Positions 8,888 through 18,323 of a stretch of 64,000 bases of DNA are shown here, piece after piece. The stretch is from assembly GCF_900094735.1 (NCBI RefSeq), contig NZ_FMBM01000002.1, positions 1,488,001-1,552,000 of the forward strand, read 5' to 3'. Position numbers and translations under genes: made by a program. Positions within the stretch are counted from its first letter, which is position 1. Each line of letters opens with the position of its first letter. This stretch comes from Saliniramus fredricksonii (GTDB lineage Bacteria > Pseudomonadota > Alphaproteobacteria > Rhizobiales > Beijerinckiaceae). The notes under the pieces are model-generated. The model saw only the letters and a list, made by a program, of their open reading frames with translations, had not been told where the DNA came from and did no database searches.

Positions 8888-9042
8888 ATCGGCAAGACGG
8901 CTCCGGGACATGCATGCGGCGGGACGCGAATGCCAGCGTCGGCTTCGGCGCACGGACGGGGGCGACAATTTCCGCCTTGGCCTGCGCCGTCTCATCCCAT
9001 ATCCCGAACGGCGTGGTTGGAACAAGTCTCCGGGAGGTGCGG

Positions 9043-10296
9043 ATGCGCACAGATGTGATCGTACTCGGCGCAGGTATCATCGGCGTCAGCACCGCCCTGC
9101 ATCTGCAGCGCCGTGGGCGTGACGTCGTGCTGGTTGACCGTCGCGGCGCCGGCGAGGAGGCGAGCTACGGCAATGCCGGCCTGATGGAACGCGCCACGAT
9201 CGAGCCCTATGCCTTCCCGCGCGATCTCGGTTCGCTGGTCAAATACGGGCTCAACCGCTCCACGGAAGTCCGCTACGAGATCTCCTTCCTGCCCAGGATC
9301 GCCCCCTGGCTGGCGCGCTACTGGTGGCATTCATCGCCGCACCGCCACGCGGAGGCGACCCGCGCGATGCGCCCGCTGATCGAGCGCTGCGTCGAGGAAC
9401 ATGCCGATCTCGTCGCCGAGGCGGGTGTCGCCCCGCTGATGCGCCCCAGGGGCTGGATCAAGGCGGCGCGCAGCCAGGCACGGCTCGACGCGGAAGCCGC
9501 GGAGGCCGAGCGCTTCGCCCGTGATTACGGGATCAGCTATGATCTGCTCGACCGGGCCGGGCTGAAGGAGCGCGAGCCGCATCTGAGCGACCGCGTCATC
9601 GGCGCAATCCATCTGCGTGATCCCAATACCAGCCCTGATCCCGGCGGTCTGACCAAGGCTTATGCCGATCTGTTCATACGCAAGGGCGGGCGCTTCATCA
9701 GCGGCGATGCGCGCTCGCTCAAAGCGCATGGCGGCAACGGCAAGGCAGGGTGGCGCGTCACCACCGGGGAAGGCGAGATCTCCGCCGATGACGTGGTCGT
9801 CGCCATGGGCGCCTGGTCGAACGACATCTACGAGCGGCTCGGCTACCGCATGCCGCTTGCAGCCAAGCGCGGCTACCATCTGCATTACGCCGCCGAGGGC
9901 AACGCGGTCCTGAATCATCCCGTGCTCGATGTCGATGCCGGGGTGGTGCTTGCCCCGATGAACAAGGGCATCCGGCTCACGACCGGGATCGAATTCGCCC
10001 CCCGCGATGCGCCAAAGAGCCCGATCCAGATCGCGCGCTGCGAGCCACTCGCGCGGGAGATATTCCCGCTCGGCCCGCCGAACGAGCCGGAACCGTGGAT
10101 GGGATTGCGTCCCTGTTTCCCCGACATGCGCCCCGTCATCGGGCCGGCGCCGCGCCATGACGGGATCTGGTTCGCCTTCGGCCATAACCATCACGGCTTC
10201 TCGCTCGGACCGGTCACCGGGCGGATCCTTGCCGAGATGATGACGGGCGAGGATCCGGTGGTCGACACGGGCTGGTTTCGCGCCGACCGTTTCTGA
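9043..10296 (+). CDS. FAD-dependent D-amino-acid dehydrogenase-like oxidoreductase
   Basis: A DAO-family flavoenzyme of 417 residues. The N terminus TDVIVLGAGIIGVSTALHLQ is the Rossmann dinucleotide-binding motif for FAD, followed by VVLVDRRGAGEEASYGNAGL, the DadA-type substrate-side block. The C-terminal MGLRPCFPDMRPVIGPAP and FAFGHNHHGFSLGPVTGRIL segments close the FAD site. DadA proteins oxidise D-amino acids to 2-oxo acids and pass electrons to quinone. A racemase gene is not adjacent, so the precise amino acid or N-methyl amino acid substrate is open. ATG 9043 follows GGGAGG (9032-9037). Confidence 0.82.
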   Translation: MRTDVIVLGAGIIGVSTALHLQRRGRDVVLVDRRGAGEEASYGNAGLMERATIEPYAFPRDLGSLVKYGLNRSTEVRYEISFLPRIAPWLARYWWHSSPHRHAEATRAMRPLIERCVEEHADLVAEAGVAPLMRPRGWIKAARSQARLDAEAAEAERFARDYGISYDLLDRAGLKEREPHLSDRVIGAIHLRDPNTSPDPGGLTKAYADLFIRKGGRFISGDARSLKAHGGNGKAGWRVTTGEGEISADDVVVAMGAWSNDIYERLGYRMPLAAKRGYHLHYAAEGNAVLNHPVLDVDAGVVLAPMNKGIRLTTGIEFAPRDAPKSPIQIARCEPLAREIFPLGPPNEPEPWMGLRPCFPDMRPVIGPAPRHDGIWFAFGHNHHGFSLGPVTGRILAEMMTGEDPVVDTGWFRADRF

Positions 10297-10413
10297 GAAC
10301 GCCACTGCTCCGCCATGCGCGGGGCGCGCATCTGCCGTTGCGCCGAAAGCGCTTCCCGTCGCGCCCCGCGCATGGTTTGCTGCAGGCGGTTTTTCTCTCC
10401 CGGCCCTTATCCC

Positions 10414-11340
10414 GTGCAGCCCCTCATCGGCATCCTTCTGAAGATCTTCTCGGCCTTCGCCTTCACGATGATGGCGGCGACGATCAAGCTCGTCAGTGAT
10501 TCGTTTCCGGTTGGACAGCTGATCTTCTTCCGCTCCGCCTTCGCCCTCATCCCCCTATTGATCTGGCTCGCCTGGAGCGACGTGATGGTGAACGCGGTGC
10601 GCACGCACAACCTGAAGGGCCACCTGCTGCGCAGCATCATCGGCGTGACGGGCATGTTCTGCGGATTCGCGGCGCTGAGCTATCTCCCGCTCTCCGATGC
10701 GGTGGCAATCGGCTATGCTGCGCCGCTGATCGTGGTCGTGCTCGCGGCGCTCGTTCTCAAGGAAACGGTGCGCGCCTATCGCTGGAGCGCCGTCGCCATC
10801 GGCTTCGTCGGCGTGATCCTGATGCTGACGCCGCAATTCGGCGTGGTCGATGCCGCAATCGCCAACGAGAATCGGGCACTGGGCGCGACCTTCGCGATCT
10901 TCGCCGCCCTGTGTACCGCTGGCGCGACGATCCAGGTCCGCCGCCTCACCGCGACCGAGCGTACCGGCGCCATCGTCTTCTACTTTTCGGTCTTCTCGAC
11001 CCTGATCGGTCTCGCGACGATCGTTTTCGGCTGGAACATGCCGGGCCTGATCGATTTCGGCATTCTCGTCGTGATCGGCATTCTGGGCGGGATCGGCCAG
11101 ATCCTGCTCACCCAGAGCTATCGCTTCGGCGATGCCTCGCTGATTGCGCCGTTCGAATATACCACCATGATCTGGGCGCTGCTGCTCGGCTGGTTCGTCT
11201 TCGGCGACTGGCCGCAGGCGATTGTGCTGACCGGCGCCGCCATCGTCATCGCAGCCGGCATCTTCGTCATCTGGCGCGAACACCGTCTCGGGTTGGCCCG
11301 CAAGAAAGCCGCGGAGATGGCGTCGAAGCGGGCCATCTGA
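10414..11340 (+). CDS. EamA/DMT-superfamily transporter
   Basis: A ten-helix drug/metabolite transporter of 308 residues built from two EamA repeats: the first starts ILLKIFSAFAFTMMAATIKL and ends LSDAVAIGYAAPLIVVVLAA, the second starts GATFAIFAALCTAGATIQVR and ends with YRFGDASLIAPFEYTTMIWA. The Rhizobiales members of this group include S-adenosylmethionine and amino-acid exporters, but the substrate here is not assignable. The start is taken as GTG 10414 because it falls directly before the first helix and the residues upstream are Cys- and Arg-rich; this start is uncertain. Confidence 0.78.
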   Translation: MQPLIGILLKIFSAFAFTMMAATIKLVSDSFPVGQLIFFRSAFALIPLLIWLAWSDVMVNAVRTHNLKGHLLRSIIGVTGMFCGFAALSYLPLSDAVAIGYAAPLIVVVLAALVLKETVRAYRWSAVAIGFVGVILMLTPQFGVVDAAIANENRALGATFAIFAALCTAGATIQVRRLTATERTGAIVFYFSVFSTLIGLATIVFGWNMPGLIDFGILVVIGILGGIGQILLTQSYRFGDASLIAPFEYTTMIWALLLGWFVFGDWPQAIVLTGAAIVIAAGIFVIWREHRLGLARKKAAEMASKRAI

Positions 11341-11894
11341 GGTGTATTTCCCCTGCCCTGAGCACCCGTAGCATCAAGCGAGAGCCAAGGCGACAATTGG
11401 GCATGGACCGCATCGGCGCGATGGCGTCGTATGCATTTTTGCCAACCGGCGGAAAACGGTTTTCTCCCACACGGGACTTGCACACGGGACTCGCGCGGCA
11501 ACGGAAGATGTCCGGAGCGCCGGAAATTTATACAATCATGAATGCAGCAAAAGAACAATTAATTACCCATAATTATCAATGTCATCGAGGCGCAACAGCT
11601 GTCGACGCTACGGAAACGTAGAAATACGTAGCCCGCACGCCCCTCTCACAATGCGATCCATTCAACAAAACACCGCTTCCAGGATAGAAATTTTTGAACT
11701 GAATTCAAAGTTTTGCCTGCTCAGCTCTGATCGGTTCCGGAGCGTTGCGAAGCTTCATCTGCGATAAAGCGCAACGATCAAGGTGCTTGACGACGCTTGT
11801 CATGCAAGTGTCATTTAGGCCGTCTATACGGACGCTGCTTCATGCAGATCGCGACGCGATCGAAGCGACATGCATTCCGACAAGGAGTAGACCC
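11341..11894. other. 554-bp intergenic region upstream of pstS
   Basis: No convincing gene is seen. The first part holds a pair of 11-bp direct repeats (CACACGGGACT at 11468-11478 and 11481-11491). From about 11520 to 11760 the base composition drops well below that of the flanking genes. The last 130 bases contain the Pho box and the pstS leader. In many Rhizobiales phoR occupies this position upstream of pstS; it is absent here. Confidence 0.6.
11797..11814 (+). promoter_or_regulatory. Pho box (PhoB binding site) of the pst operon
   Basis: TTGTCATGCAAGTGTCAT contains two direct heptamers, TTGTCAT and GTGTCAT, separated by four bases, which is the 11-bp periodic PhoB half-site arrangement (consensus CTGTCAT-N4-CTGTCAT). 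It lies about 80 bases upstream of the pstS start codon, and phoB itself is the last gene of the operon, giving an autoregulatory loop. Confidence 0.85.
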
Positions 11895-12947
11895 GTGAAA
11901 TTCACCACCCTTACCAGCGCGATTGCCCTCGCGACCGCCGGCATCATGGTTGCCGGCGCTGCCCAGGCCCAGACGCGCGACCAGATTCGTATCGTCGGCT
12001 CATCGACTGTCTTCCCCTACAGCCAGGCGGCTTCGGAAGAATATGCCAACGTCACCGGCAACCCTGCTCCGGTCATCGAATCCACCGGCACGGGCGGCGG
12101 CATGCAGATTTTCTGCGAAGGTGTCGGCCCCAACACGGCGGACATCACGGGCGCTTCGCGCGCCATGACGGAATCCGAGTGGGCGCTCTGCCAGGAGAAC
12201 GGCGTCACCGAAGTCACCGAAGCCCAGATCGGCTCGGACGGCCTCTCGATCGCCCAGTCCGTGGACGGCGAGAGCTTCAACCTTACTTTCGCGCAGATTT
12301 TCCAGGCGCTGGCCGCCGAAGTCGCGGTCGATGGCGAAATCGTCGAGAACCCCTACACTCGCTGGAGCGAAATCGACTCCTCGCTCCCCGATGCCGAGAT
12401 CGTTGCATTCGGCCCGCCGCCGACCTCTGGTACGCGTGACGCCTTCGTCGAACTCGCCATGCATTCAGGCTGCAACGAATTCGAAGTGATCGCCGCCCTC
12501 GAAGATTCCGACGAGGATCGCTGGGAAGAAATCTGCTCGCGCATGCGTCAGGACGGCCCCTTCGTCGAGGCGGGCGAAAACGACAACCTGATCGTGCAGC
12601 GCCTGCAGCAGGATCCGAATGCCGTCGGCATCTTCGGCTACTCCTTCCTCTACGAGAACCAGGACACGCTGAAGGCCGTCTCGGTCGAAGGCGTCGAGCC
12701 GACATTCGACTCGATTGCCGATGGCTCGTATCAGGTATCGCGCCCGCTGTTCTTCTACATCAAGAACGCGCATCGTGGTGTGATCCCCGGCCTGACGGAG
12801 TTCGTTGAACTCTACGTCAGCGAAGACGTGATGGGCCCTGGTGGTCTGCTCTCCGAGCGTGGCATGGTTCCGCTCCCGGATGCTGCCCGTGAAGAGACCC
12901 AGCAGGAAGTTGCTGACAGCGTGACTTTCGATCGCTACGCAATGTGA
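11895..12947 (+). CDS. pstS: Periplasmic phosphate-binding protein PstS
   Basis: High-affinity phosphate receptor of the Pst ABC importer. The 350-residue precursor has a Sec signal peptide ending AGAAQAQT (cleavage after about residue 26), then IRIVGSSTVFPYSQAASEEY and ESTGTGGGMQIFCEGVG, the phosphate-binding loops; GASRAM and TSGTRDAF complete the ligand site. The mature protein is notably acidic. The start is GTG 11895 with AAGGAG at 11882-11887. It is the first gene of pstSCAB-phoU-phoB, behind a Pho box and ahead of a strong terminator-like hairpin, an arrangement that would let the receptor be made in excess over the membrane components. Confidence 0.93.
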   Translation: MKFTTLTSAIALATAGIMVAGAAQAQTRDQIRIVGSSTVFPYSQAASEEYANVTGNPAPVIESTGTGGGMQIFCEGVGPNTADITGASRAMTESEWALCQENGVTEVTEAQIGSDGLSIAQSVDGESFNLTFAQIFQALAAEVAVDGEIVENPYTRWSEIDSSLPDAEIVAFGPPPTSGTRDAFVELAMHSGCNEFEVIAALEDSDEDRWEEICSRMRQDGPFVEAGENDNLIVQRLQQDPNAVGIFGYSFLYENQDTLKAVSVEGVEPTFDSIADGSYQVSRPLFFYIKNAHRGVIPGLTEFVELYVSEDVMGPGGLLSERGMVPLPDAAREETQQEVADSVTFDRYAM

Positions 12948-12966
12948 TATGAGGCCAGTGGTCTCC

Positions 12967-13005
12967 GGTCGCGGCGGTGGACAAACCGCCGCGACCTTTT
13001 GTTTT
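12967..13005 (+). terminator. Intrinsic terminator or attenuating hairpin between pstS and pstC
   Basis: A 12-bp perfect stem, GGTCGCGGCGGT (12967-12978) with ACCGCCGCGACC (12985-12996), has a 6-base loop and is followed by TTTTGTTTT. It sits between pstS and pstC, where partial termination would uncouple high receptor expression from the rest of the operon. Confidence 0.85.
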
Positions 13006-13025
13006 CTGACGAACGGTCCGGTGCG

Positions 13026-14408
13026 ATGCTCACGAATGTCTTCTTTGCCATCCTGATCCTGTCCGTGCTGGCATTCATGGTCGGGCGGCTCCAGGCGCGC
13101 CGGTTTGCCGAGGCCGGGCCATCGCAGAAGCTGCATTCACGCCCGGTCTATCATGGGGCGTTCGTCGCCATCTGGGTAGGCGTTCCGGCCCTTGTCCTCG
13201 TCATGCTCTGGCTGGTTTTTCAAGGCACCGTCATCGACAGCCTGATCATCGCGAGCCTTCCCGAGACATTGACGCGCGACGCATCGTCCACGCAGCTGGA
13301 TCTCTATCTTTCCGAAATCAAGAACGTCGCCAATGGCATCATCTTCGGTGAACCGCAGCCGGCCATTTCTGCTGCTGCGGAGCGCTACGAGCGCTGGGTG
13401 AGCATTGCCCGCTGGGCCATGGTCGTGGTCGCGCTGTGCCTGATGATTATCACGCTCTTCGTCGCACAGGCCCGCTTGTCCCTGCGCTTTCGCGCGCGTC
13501 AGGGTTTCGAGCGCGGCATCACCATCCTGATGGTCACCTGCTCGGTCATTGCCATCATGACGACGGTGGGGATCATCGCCTCGCTGCTTTTCGAAGCCTG
13601 GTTCTTCTTTTCGCTGGTTCCGCCCACGGAATTCCTGTTCGGTCTGAACTGGGAACCGCAGATCGCGATCCGCGCTGACCAGGTCGCCGGCGCCGGCGCG
13701 TTCGGTGCGGTTCCCGTCTTCGTCGGCACGCTGCTGATTGCCACGATCGCCATGTTCGTGGCGACCCCGATCGGCCTGTTCTCGGCGATTTATCTGGCGG
13801 AATTCGCCAGCGACCGCCTGCGCCGCACAGTCAAGCCGTTGATGGAAATCCTCGCGGGTATCCCGACAGTCGTGTACGGATTCTTCGCCATCCTCGTGGT
13901 CGCCCCCGCCTTGCGCAACGCCGGCACGGCTCTGGGTCTTCCGATCTCGCCGAATACGGCCCTCGCGGCCGGCAGCGTGATGGGAATCATGCTGATCCCG
14001 TTCATCTCCTCGCTCTCCGACGATGCGCTGCGCGCGGTGCCGCGTTCCCTGCGCGAAGGCTCGCTGGCGCTCGGCGCGACCAAGGCGGAGACGATCACCA
14101 AGGTGCTGCTGCCGGCCGCCCTGCCCGGCATCATGGGCGGCATCCTCCTCGCCGTCAGTCGCGCAATCGGCGAGACCATGATCGTGGTGATGGCGGCCGG
14201 ACTGATAGCGACACTCACCTTCAATCCACTCGACTCCGTGACGACGGTTACCGTTCAGATCGTGACGCTGCTGATCGGCGACACCGCCTTTGACAATCCG
14301 AAAACCCTGGCCGCTTTCGGGCTGGGGCTCGTCCTGTTCATCGCGACGCTCGGCCTCAATGTTATCGCGCTGCGCATCGTCCAGAAGTACAGAGAGCAGT
14401 ATGACTGA
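13026..14408 (+). CDS. pstC: Phosphate ABC transporter permease PstC
   Basis: One of the two membrane subunits of the Pst importer. The 460-residue protein is longer than enteric PstC because of an N-terminal extension with two extra hydrophobic segments (NVFFAILILSVLAFMVG and AIWVGVPALVLVMLWLVF) and a periplasmic stretch, a form common in alphaproteobacteria. The transporter core runs from about residue 235, with the ABC-permease EAA-type loop near LREGSLALGATKAETITKVL. ATG 13026 is used. Its 3' end overlaps pstA by eight bases, implying translational coupling. Confidence 0.92.
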   Translation: MLTNVFFAILILSVLAFMVGRLQARRFAEAGPSQKLHSRPVYHGAFVAIWVGVPALVLVMLWLVFQGTVIDSLIIASLPETLTRDASSTQLDLYLSEIKNVANGIIFGEPQPAISAAAERYERWVSIARWAMVVVALCLMIITLFVAQARLSLRFRARQGFERGITILMVTCSVIAIMTTVGIIASLLFEAWFFFSLVPPTEFLFGLNWEPQIAIRADQVAGAGAFGAVPVFVGTLLIATIAMFVATPIGLFSAIYLAEFASDRLRRTVKPLMEILAGIPTVVYGFFAILVVAPALRNAGTALGLPISPNTALAAGSVMGIMLIPFISSLSDDALRAVPRSLREGSLALGATKAETITKVLLPAALPGIMGGILLAVSRAIGETMIVVMAAGLIATLTFNPLDSVTTVTVQIVTLLIGDTAFDNPKTLAAFGLGLVLFIATLGLNVIALRIVQKYREQYD

Positions 14409-15690
14409 TACAGCCGCTCCCGCCATGGCCGATTTCGACTGGGGTTCCGGGCACGCCAAGGCGCGCCGGTCGAAACGTTATGCCAAGGAAAAAAGGCTGC
14501 GCGCCTATGGCATCGCCGCGATCACGGCGGCCCTGTCCCTGCTGGCATTGCTGCTCGGTTCGCTGATCCTCAACGGCTATACGGCCTTCGTCCAGACGAA
14601 GGTCGAGGTGCCGTTCTACATTGATCCCGAGGTCGTTTCGCAGGACAACCTCCAGCGCGGCAACTTTCGCGAGATCACCAGCCGCTCCGTGGCGGCGCTG
14701 TTTCCGGACTTGCCGGAGGAGGATCTGCGCACGGCGGTGCGGATCCTGACCAACAATACACCCTTCCTTGTGCGCAACGCCGTGATGGAAGATCCGGGTC
14801 TGATCGGGGAGACGGTGACGCTGGAGATCCCGGCCTCGGATCCGTTCGACCAGCTCAACAAGGGGCAGGTCAACCGGGATACGCCGGAAGCGCAGCGGCG
14901 GGTGGATGATTTCGAGGTCGCGCTGTTCGACCAGCTGGTCGAGCAGGGACGCGTGTCCACGCCGTTCAATTTCGCGCTGTTCACCAATGCCGACAGCCGC
15001 TTCCCGGAGCTTGCCGGGCTTGCCGGCGCCATTACCGGCTCGTTCTTCGCCCTGCTCGTCTGCTTCATTCTGAGTTTTCCGATCGGCATTGCTGCGGCAG
15101 TCTATCTGGAGGAATTCGCGCCGAAGAATCGCTGGACCGACGTGATCGAGGTCAACATCAACAATCTCGCGGCCGTGCCGTCGATCGTCTTCGGCCTGCT
15201 CGGCCTCGCCGTCTTCCTCGGCTGGTTCGGTCTGCCGCGCTCGGCGCCGCTGGTCGGCGGGATGGTGCTCTCCCTGATGACCCTGCCCACGATCATCATC
15301 GCTACCCGCGCGGCCCTCAAGGCGGTCCCGCCGTCGATCCGCGAAGCGGCGCTCGGCGTGGGCGCCTCGAAGCACGAGGTGGTGATGCATCACGTGCTGC
15401 CGCTGGCCCTTCCGGGCATCCTGACCGGCACCATCATCGGTCTGGCCCAGGCGCTGGGCGAGACCGCCCCGCTGCTGCTCATCGGCATGAATGCCTTCAT
15501 CACCAGCCCGCCGGGTGGCCTGCTGGAATCATCGACCGCGCTGCCGACGCAGATCTACATCTGGGCCGACAGCCCGGAACGCGGCTTCGTCTCGCGAACT
15601 TCCGCCGGTATTCTGGTCCTTATGGGCTTTCTGATCACAATGAACGCGATCGCCGTCTATCTGCGACAGCGCATCGAACGCACCTGGTGA
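14401..15690 (+). CDS. pstA: Phosphate ABC transporter permease PstA
   Basis: Second membrane subunit of the Pst importer, 429 residues. A long N-terminal part (one helix near residues 38-60 followed by a periplasmic DUF3333-like domain with [20 protein letters not shown]) precedes the permease core. The core contains [20 protein letters not shown] and the EAA-loop sequence [20 protein letters not shown], which docks with PstB. The start ATG 14401 overlaps the pstC stop region. The paired long N-terminal domains of PstC and PstA are an alphaproteobacterial trait. Confidence 0.92.
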   Translation: MTDTAAPAMADFDWGSGHAKARRSKRYAKEKRLRAYGIAAITAALSLLALLLGSLILNGYTAFVQTKVEVPFYIDPEVVSQDNLQRGNFREITSRSVAALFPDLPEEDLRTAVRILTNNTPFLVRNAVMEDPGLIGETVTLEIPASDPFDQLNKGQVNRDTPEAQRRVDDFEVALFDQLVEQGRVSTPFNFALFTNADSRFPELAGLAGAITGSFFALLVCFILSFPIGIAAAVYLEEFAPKNRWTDVIEVNINNLAAVPSIVFGLLGLAVFLGWFGLPRSAPLVGGMVLSLMTLPTIIIATRAALKAVPPSIREAALGVGASKHEVVMHHVLPLALPGILTGTIIGLAQALGETAPLLLIGMNAFITSPPGGLLESSTALPTQIYIWADSPERGFVSRTSAGILVLMGFLITMNAIAVYLRQRIERTW

Positions 15691-15713
15691 ACCCGTTTTT
15701 CGAGGACCCTGCC

Positions 15714-16598
15714 ATGACTGCCACAGCCGCTACCGCCGCCGCATCAGCCGCCACTGCCGCAGCCATCGCTCCTGCGCCGCAGCCCGAATCCTCCGGGGAT
15801 GCACCCATCAGGACGGTGCGATCGCCGATGCCGAATCGGGCGAGGACGAAGATCGAGACCAAGGGTGTCGATGTCTTCTATGGTCAGAAACAGGCGATCT
15901 TCGACGTGTCGCTGGACATTCCCGAGAAGGCCGTCACGGCCTTCATCGGTCCGTCCGGCTGCGGCAAGTCAACCTTCCTGCGGTGCATCAACCGCATGAA
16001 CGACACCATCGACATTGCGCGGGTGACCGGGCGCATCGCCATCGACGAGCGCGACATCTATGATCCCGACCTGGACGTCGTGGAGTTGCGTGCGCGGGTC
16101 GGCATGGTCTTCCAGAAGCCGAATCCGTTTCCGAAATCGATCTTCGAGAACATCGCCTATGGGCCGCGCATTCATGGCCTGGCCCGCAGCAAGACCGATT
16201 TCGAGGAGATCGTCGAGGGCAGCCTGCGACGCGCAGGCCTTTTCGAGGAGGTGAAGGACCGGCTTCAGGAGCCCGGCACCGGACTGTCTGGCGGCCAGCA
16301 GCAGCGCTTGTGCATCGCGCGCGCCATTGCCGTGAATCCCGACGTCATCCTCATGGATGAGCCGTGCTCGGCGCTCGATCCGATCGCAACGGCGCGCGTC
16401 GAAGAACTGATCGACGAGCTGCGGACGAACTACACCATCGTCATGGTGACACATTCCATGCAGCAGGCGGCCCGCGTCTCGCAGAAGACGGCCTTCTTCC
16501 ATCTCGGCTATCTCGTCGAGGAAGGGCCGACCGAGGGGATTTTCACGAGCCCCCGCGAGAAGCGGACGCAGGATTACATTACGGGCCGTTTCGGCTGA
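15714..16598 (+). CDS. pstB: Phosphate ABC transporter ATPase PstB
   Basis: ATP-hydrolysing subunit of the Pst importer, 294 residues. Walker A is GPSGCGKST (79-87), the ABC signature [15 protein letters not shown], Walker [14 protein letters not shown], and the switch histidine is in [19 protein letters not shown], the PstB-specific ending. The first 40 residues are an Ala/Pro-rich extension that is not part of the fold. ATG 15714 follows CGAGGA; a GTG overlapping the pstA stop would add nine residues. Located 23 bases after pstA. Confidence 0.93.
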   Translation: MTATAATAAASAATAAAIAPAPQPESSGDAPIRTVRSPMPNRARTKIETKGVDVFYGQKQAIFDVSLDIPEKAVTAFIGPSGCGKSTFLRCINRMNDTIDIARVTGRIAIDERDIYDPDLDVVELRARVGMVFQKPNPFPKSIFENIAYGPRIHGLARSKTDFEEIVEGSLRRAGLFEEVKDRLQEPGTGLSGGQQQRLCIARAIAVNPDVILMDEPCSALDPIATARVEELIDELRTNYTIVMVTHSMQQAARVSQKTAFFHLGYLVEEGPTEGIFTSPREKRTQDYITGRFG

Positions 16599-16629
16599 AC
16601 CGCACAACGATTTGCAGGAGAACCCGAAC

Positions 16630-17346
16630 ATGGTCGATCATACCGTTTCCTCTTTCGATGATGAATTGCAGGGCCTGCGTTCGGCCATCATGGAGATGGG
16701 CGGGATCGCGGAAAAGATGCTGCTCGATGCCACCACCGCATTGGTGCGCCGCGACGTCAACCAGGCCCAGGCCGTGGTCGCCATGGATGACCGCCTTGAC
16801 GATCTGCAGCGCCAGATCGAGGAGCGCGCCATCCTCACCATCGCCAAGCGCCAGCCCCTGGCGGTGGATCTGCGCGAGGTGATCTCCGCCATCCGCATCG
16901 CCAGCGATATCGAGCGTATCGGTGACATGGCCAAGAATATCGGTAAGCGCACGCTGGCCGTCTCCGGCCAGTTCGAGCCGCAGAAGGTGGTGCTCGGTGT
17001 CAACCGGATGAGCGAACTTGTCCAGGCGCAGCTCAAGGATGCCCTCGATGCCTATACCCAGGGCAATCTCGAGGCGGCGATGGATGTCTGGGAGCGCGAC
17101 GAAGCGACGGATGCGCTCTATACCTCGCTGTTTCGCGAATTGCTCACCTACATGATGGAAGATCCGCGCAACATCTCCTTCTGCACGCATCTGCTCTTCT
17201 GCGCCAAGAATGTGGAACGTATTGGCGACCACACCACCAATATCGCGGAGACGGTGCATTACCTCGTCAAGGGCGAACCGCTGACGGCCGAGCGCCCGAA
17301 GAAGGATCGTACCTCCCTCGAGCATGTCGAACATACGGGCAAGTGA
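16630..17346 (+). CDS. phoU: Phosphate-specific transport regulator PhoU
   Basis: PhoU links the Pst transporter to the PhoR-PhoB signalling pair and represses the regulon when phosphate is plentiful. The 238-residue protein shows two three-helix repeats. The metal-binding motifs are visible as SDIERIGDMAKNI in the first repeat and KNVERIGDHTTNIAE in the second (the ExxxD pattern). ATG 16630 is preceded by CAGGAG. It lies 31 bases after pstB and 76 before phoB. Confidence 0.93.
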   Translation: MVDHTVSSFDDELQGLRSAIMEMGGIAEKMLLDATTALVRRDVNQAQAVVAMDDRLDDLQRQIEERAILTIAKRQPLAVDLREVISAIRIASDIERIGDMAKNIGKRTLAVSGQFEPQKVVLGVNRMSELVQAQLKDALDAYTQGNLEAAMDVWERDEATDALYTSLFRELLTYMMEDPRNISFCTHLLFCAKNVERIGDHTTNIAETVHYLVKGEPLTAERPKKDRTSLEHVEHTGK

Positions 17347-17422
17347 GTTGCGCCTGCCCCCCCTGCCCCGCATGAAGCAACCGGCGGCGCCCGTACGTGC
17401 CGCAGCATGAGGCGATGACACG

Positions 17423-18106
17423 ATGTCGACGAAGGTTCTGGTGGTCGAGGACGAGGAAGCGCTGACCCTGCTCCTGCGCTACAATCTCGAAGCGGAAGGC
17501 TACGAGGTCGATTGCGTGATGCGTGGTGACGACGCGGAAATCAGACTCAAGGAACATGTGCCGGATATCGCCATCGTGGACTGGATGCTGCCCGGGATTT
17601 CCGGCATCGAGCTTTGCAGGCGTATCCGGGCATGGGAAAACACGCGCCGCCTGCCGGTGATCATGCTCACCGCGCGCGGCGAGGAAGGCGACCGTGTGCG
17701 CGGTCTCGCAACAGGCGCCGACGATTATATCGTCAAGCCGTTTTCCGTTCCGGAATTCGTCGCCCGTGTGAAAGCGCTGCTGCGCCGCACTGATCCCAAC
17801 CTGCTGACCGACAAGCTGGTCGCCGGCGATATCGAGCTCGACCGCGACAGCCGCCGCGTGCGCCGCAACGGCACCGAACTGCATCTCGGCCCGACGGAAT
17901 TCCGCTTGCTCGAATTCCTGATGCGCACGCCCGGGCGCGTCTTCACCCGCGAGCAGCTGCTCGACAATGTCTGGGGGCGCGACGTCTATATCGACGAGCG
18001 TACCGTCGATGTCCATGTCGGGCGTCTGCGCAAGGCCGTCAAGGCGCAATCGGGTTCAGATCCGATCCGCACCGTGCGCGGCGCGGGCTATGCCTTTGAG
18101 GGGTGA
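17423..18106 (+). CDS. phoB: Phosphate regulon response regulator PhoB
   Basis: OmpR-family transcription factor, 227 residues. The receiver domain (1-120) has the acidic pocket VVEDEE, phospho-acceptor D53 in IVDWMLPG, T83 in MLTA and K105 in IVKPFS. The C-terminal winged helix carries LGPTEFRLLEFLMRTPGRVF and the recognition region YIDERTVDVHVGRLRKAV, matching PhoB of alphaproteobacteria. Phosphorylated PhoB binds Pho boxes such as the one ahead of pstS. Its sensor kinase PhoR is not encoded in this window. Confidence 0.92.
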   Translation: MSTKVLVVEDEEALTLLLRYNLEAEGYEVDCVMRGDDAEIRLKEHVPDIAIVDWMLPGISGIELCRRIRAWENTRRLPVIMLTARGEEGDRVRGLATGADDYIVKPFSVPEFVARVKALLRRTDPNLLTDKLVAGDIELDRDSRRVRRNGTELHLGPTEFRLLEFLMRTPGRVFTREQLLDNVWGRDVYIDERTVDVHVGRLRKAVKAQSGSDPIRTVRGAGYAFEG

Positions 18107-18123
18107 TTCGTCGACGTTCATCA

Positions 18124-18139
18124 CGATAATTTTTTATCG
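18124..18139 (+). terminator. AT-rich palindrome after phoB, possible terminator
   Basis: CGATAATTTTTTATCG is a perfect 6-bp stem with a TTTT loop, 18 bases after the phoB stop and followed by a T-rich stretch (18144-18152). The stem is weak, so function as the operon terminator is tentative. Confidence 0.35.
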
Positions 18140-18323
18140 GAATATTATTTTTGGTTGTCGCCACGACGTTTTGATTGCATAATTTCATCGAAATATTCCT
18201 TAGAATGTGTCTCCGGATCCGTTTGTGCGGTCAACCGGGTCTGCACGATTTACAAACCTCAAGCCGGATCCCGCCGCATGCCTGACGGGATACTGAGCCC
18301 CGCATGAGCTACCGGGAGGTATT

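Noticed and set aside
7940-9025. N-terminal extension of the BASS-type transporter to 9025
   Set aside because: The extra 46 residues are Arg-rich and overlap the divergent DadA-like gene's leader; the ATG at 8887 gives a normal transporter N terminus.
13137-14459. A 440-codon frame on the minus strand, His/Asp/Arg-rich
   Set aside because: Antisense to pstC; its composition is what membrane-helix codons give when read in reverse.
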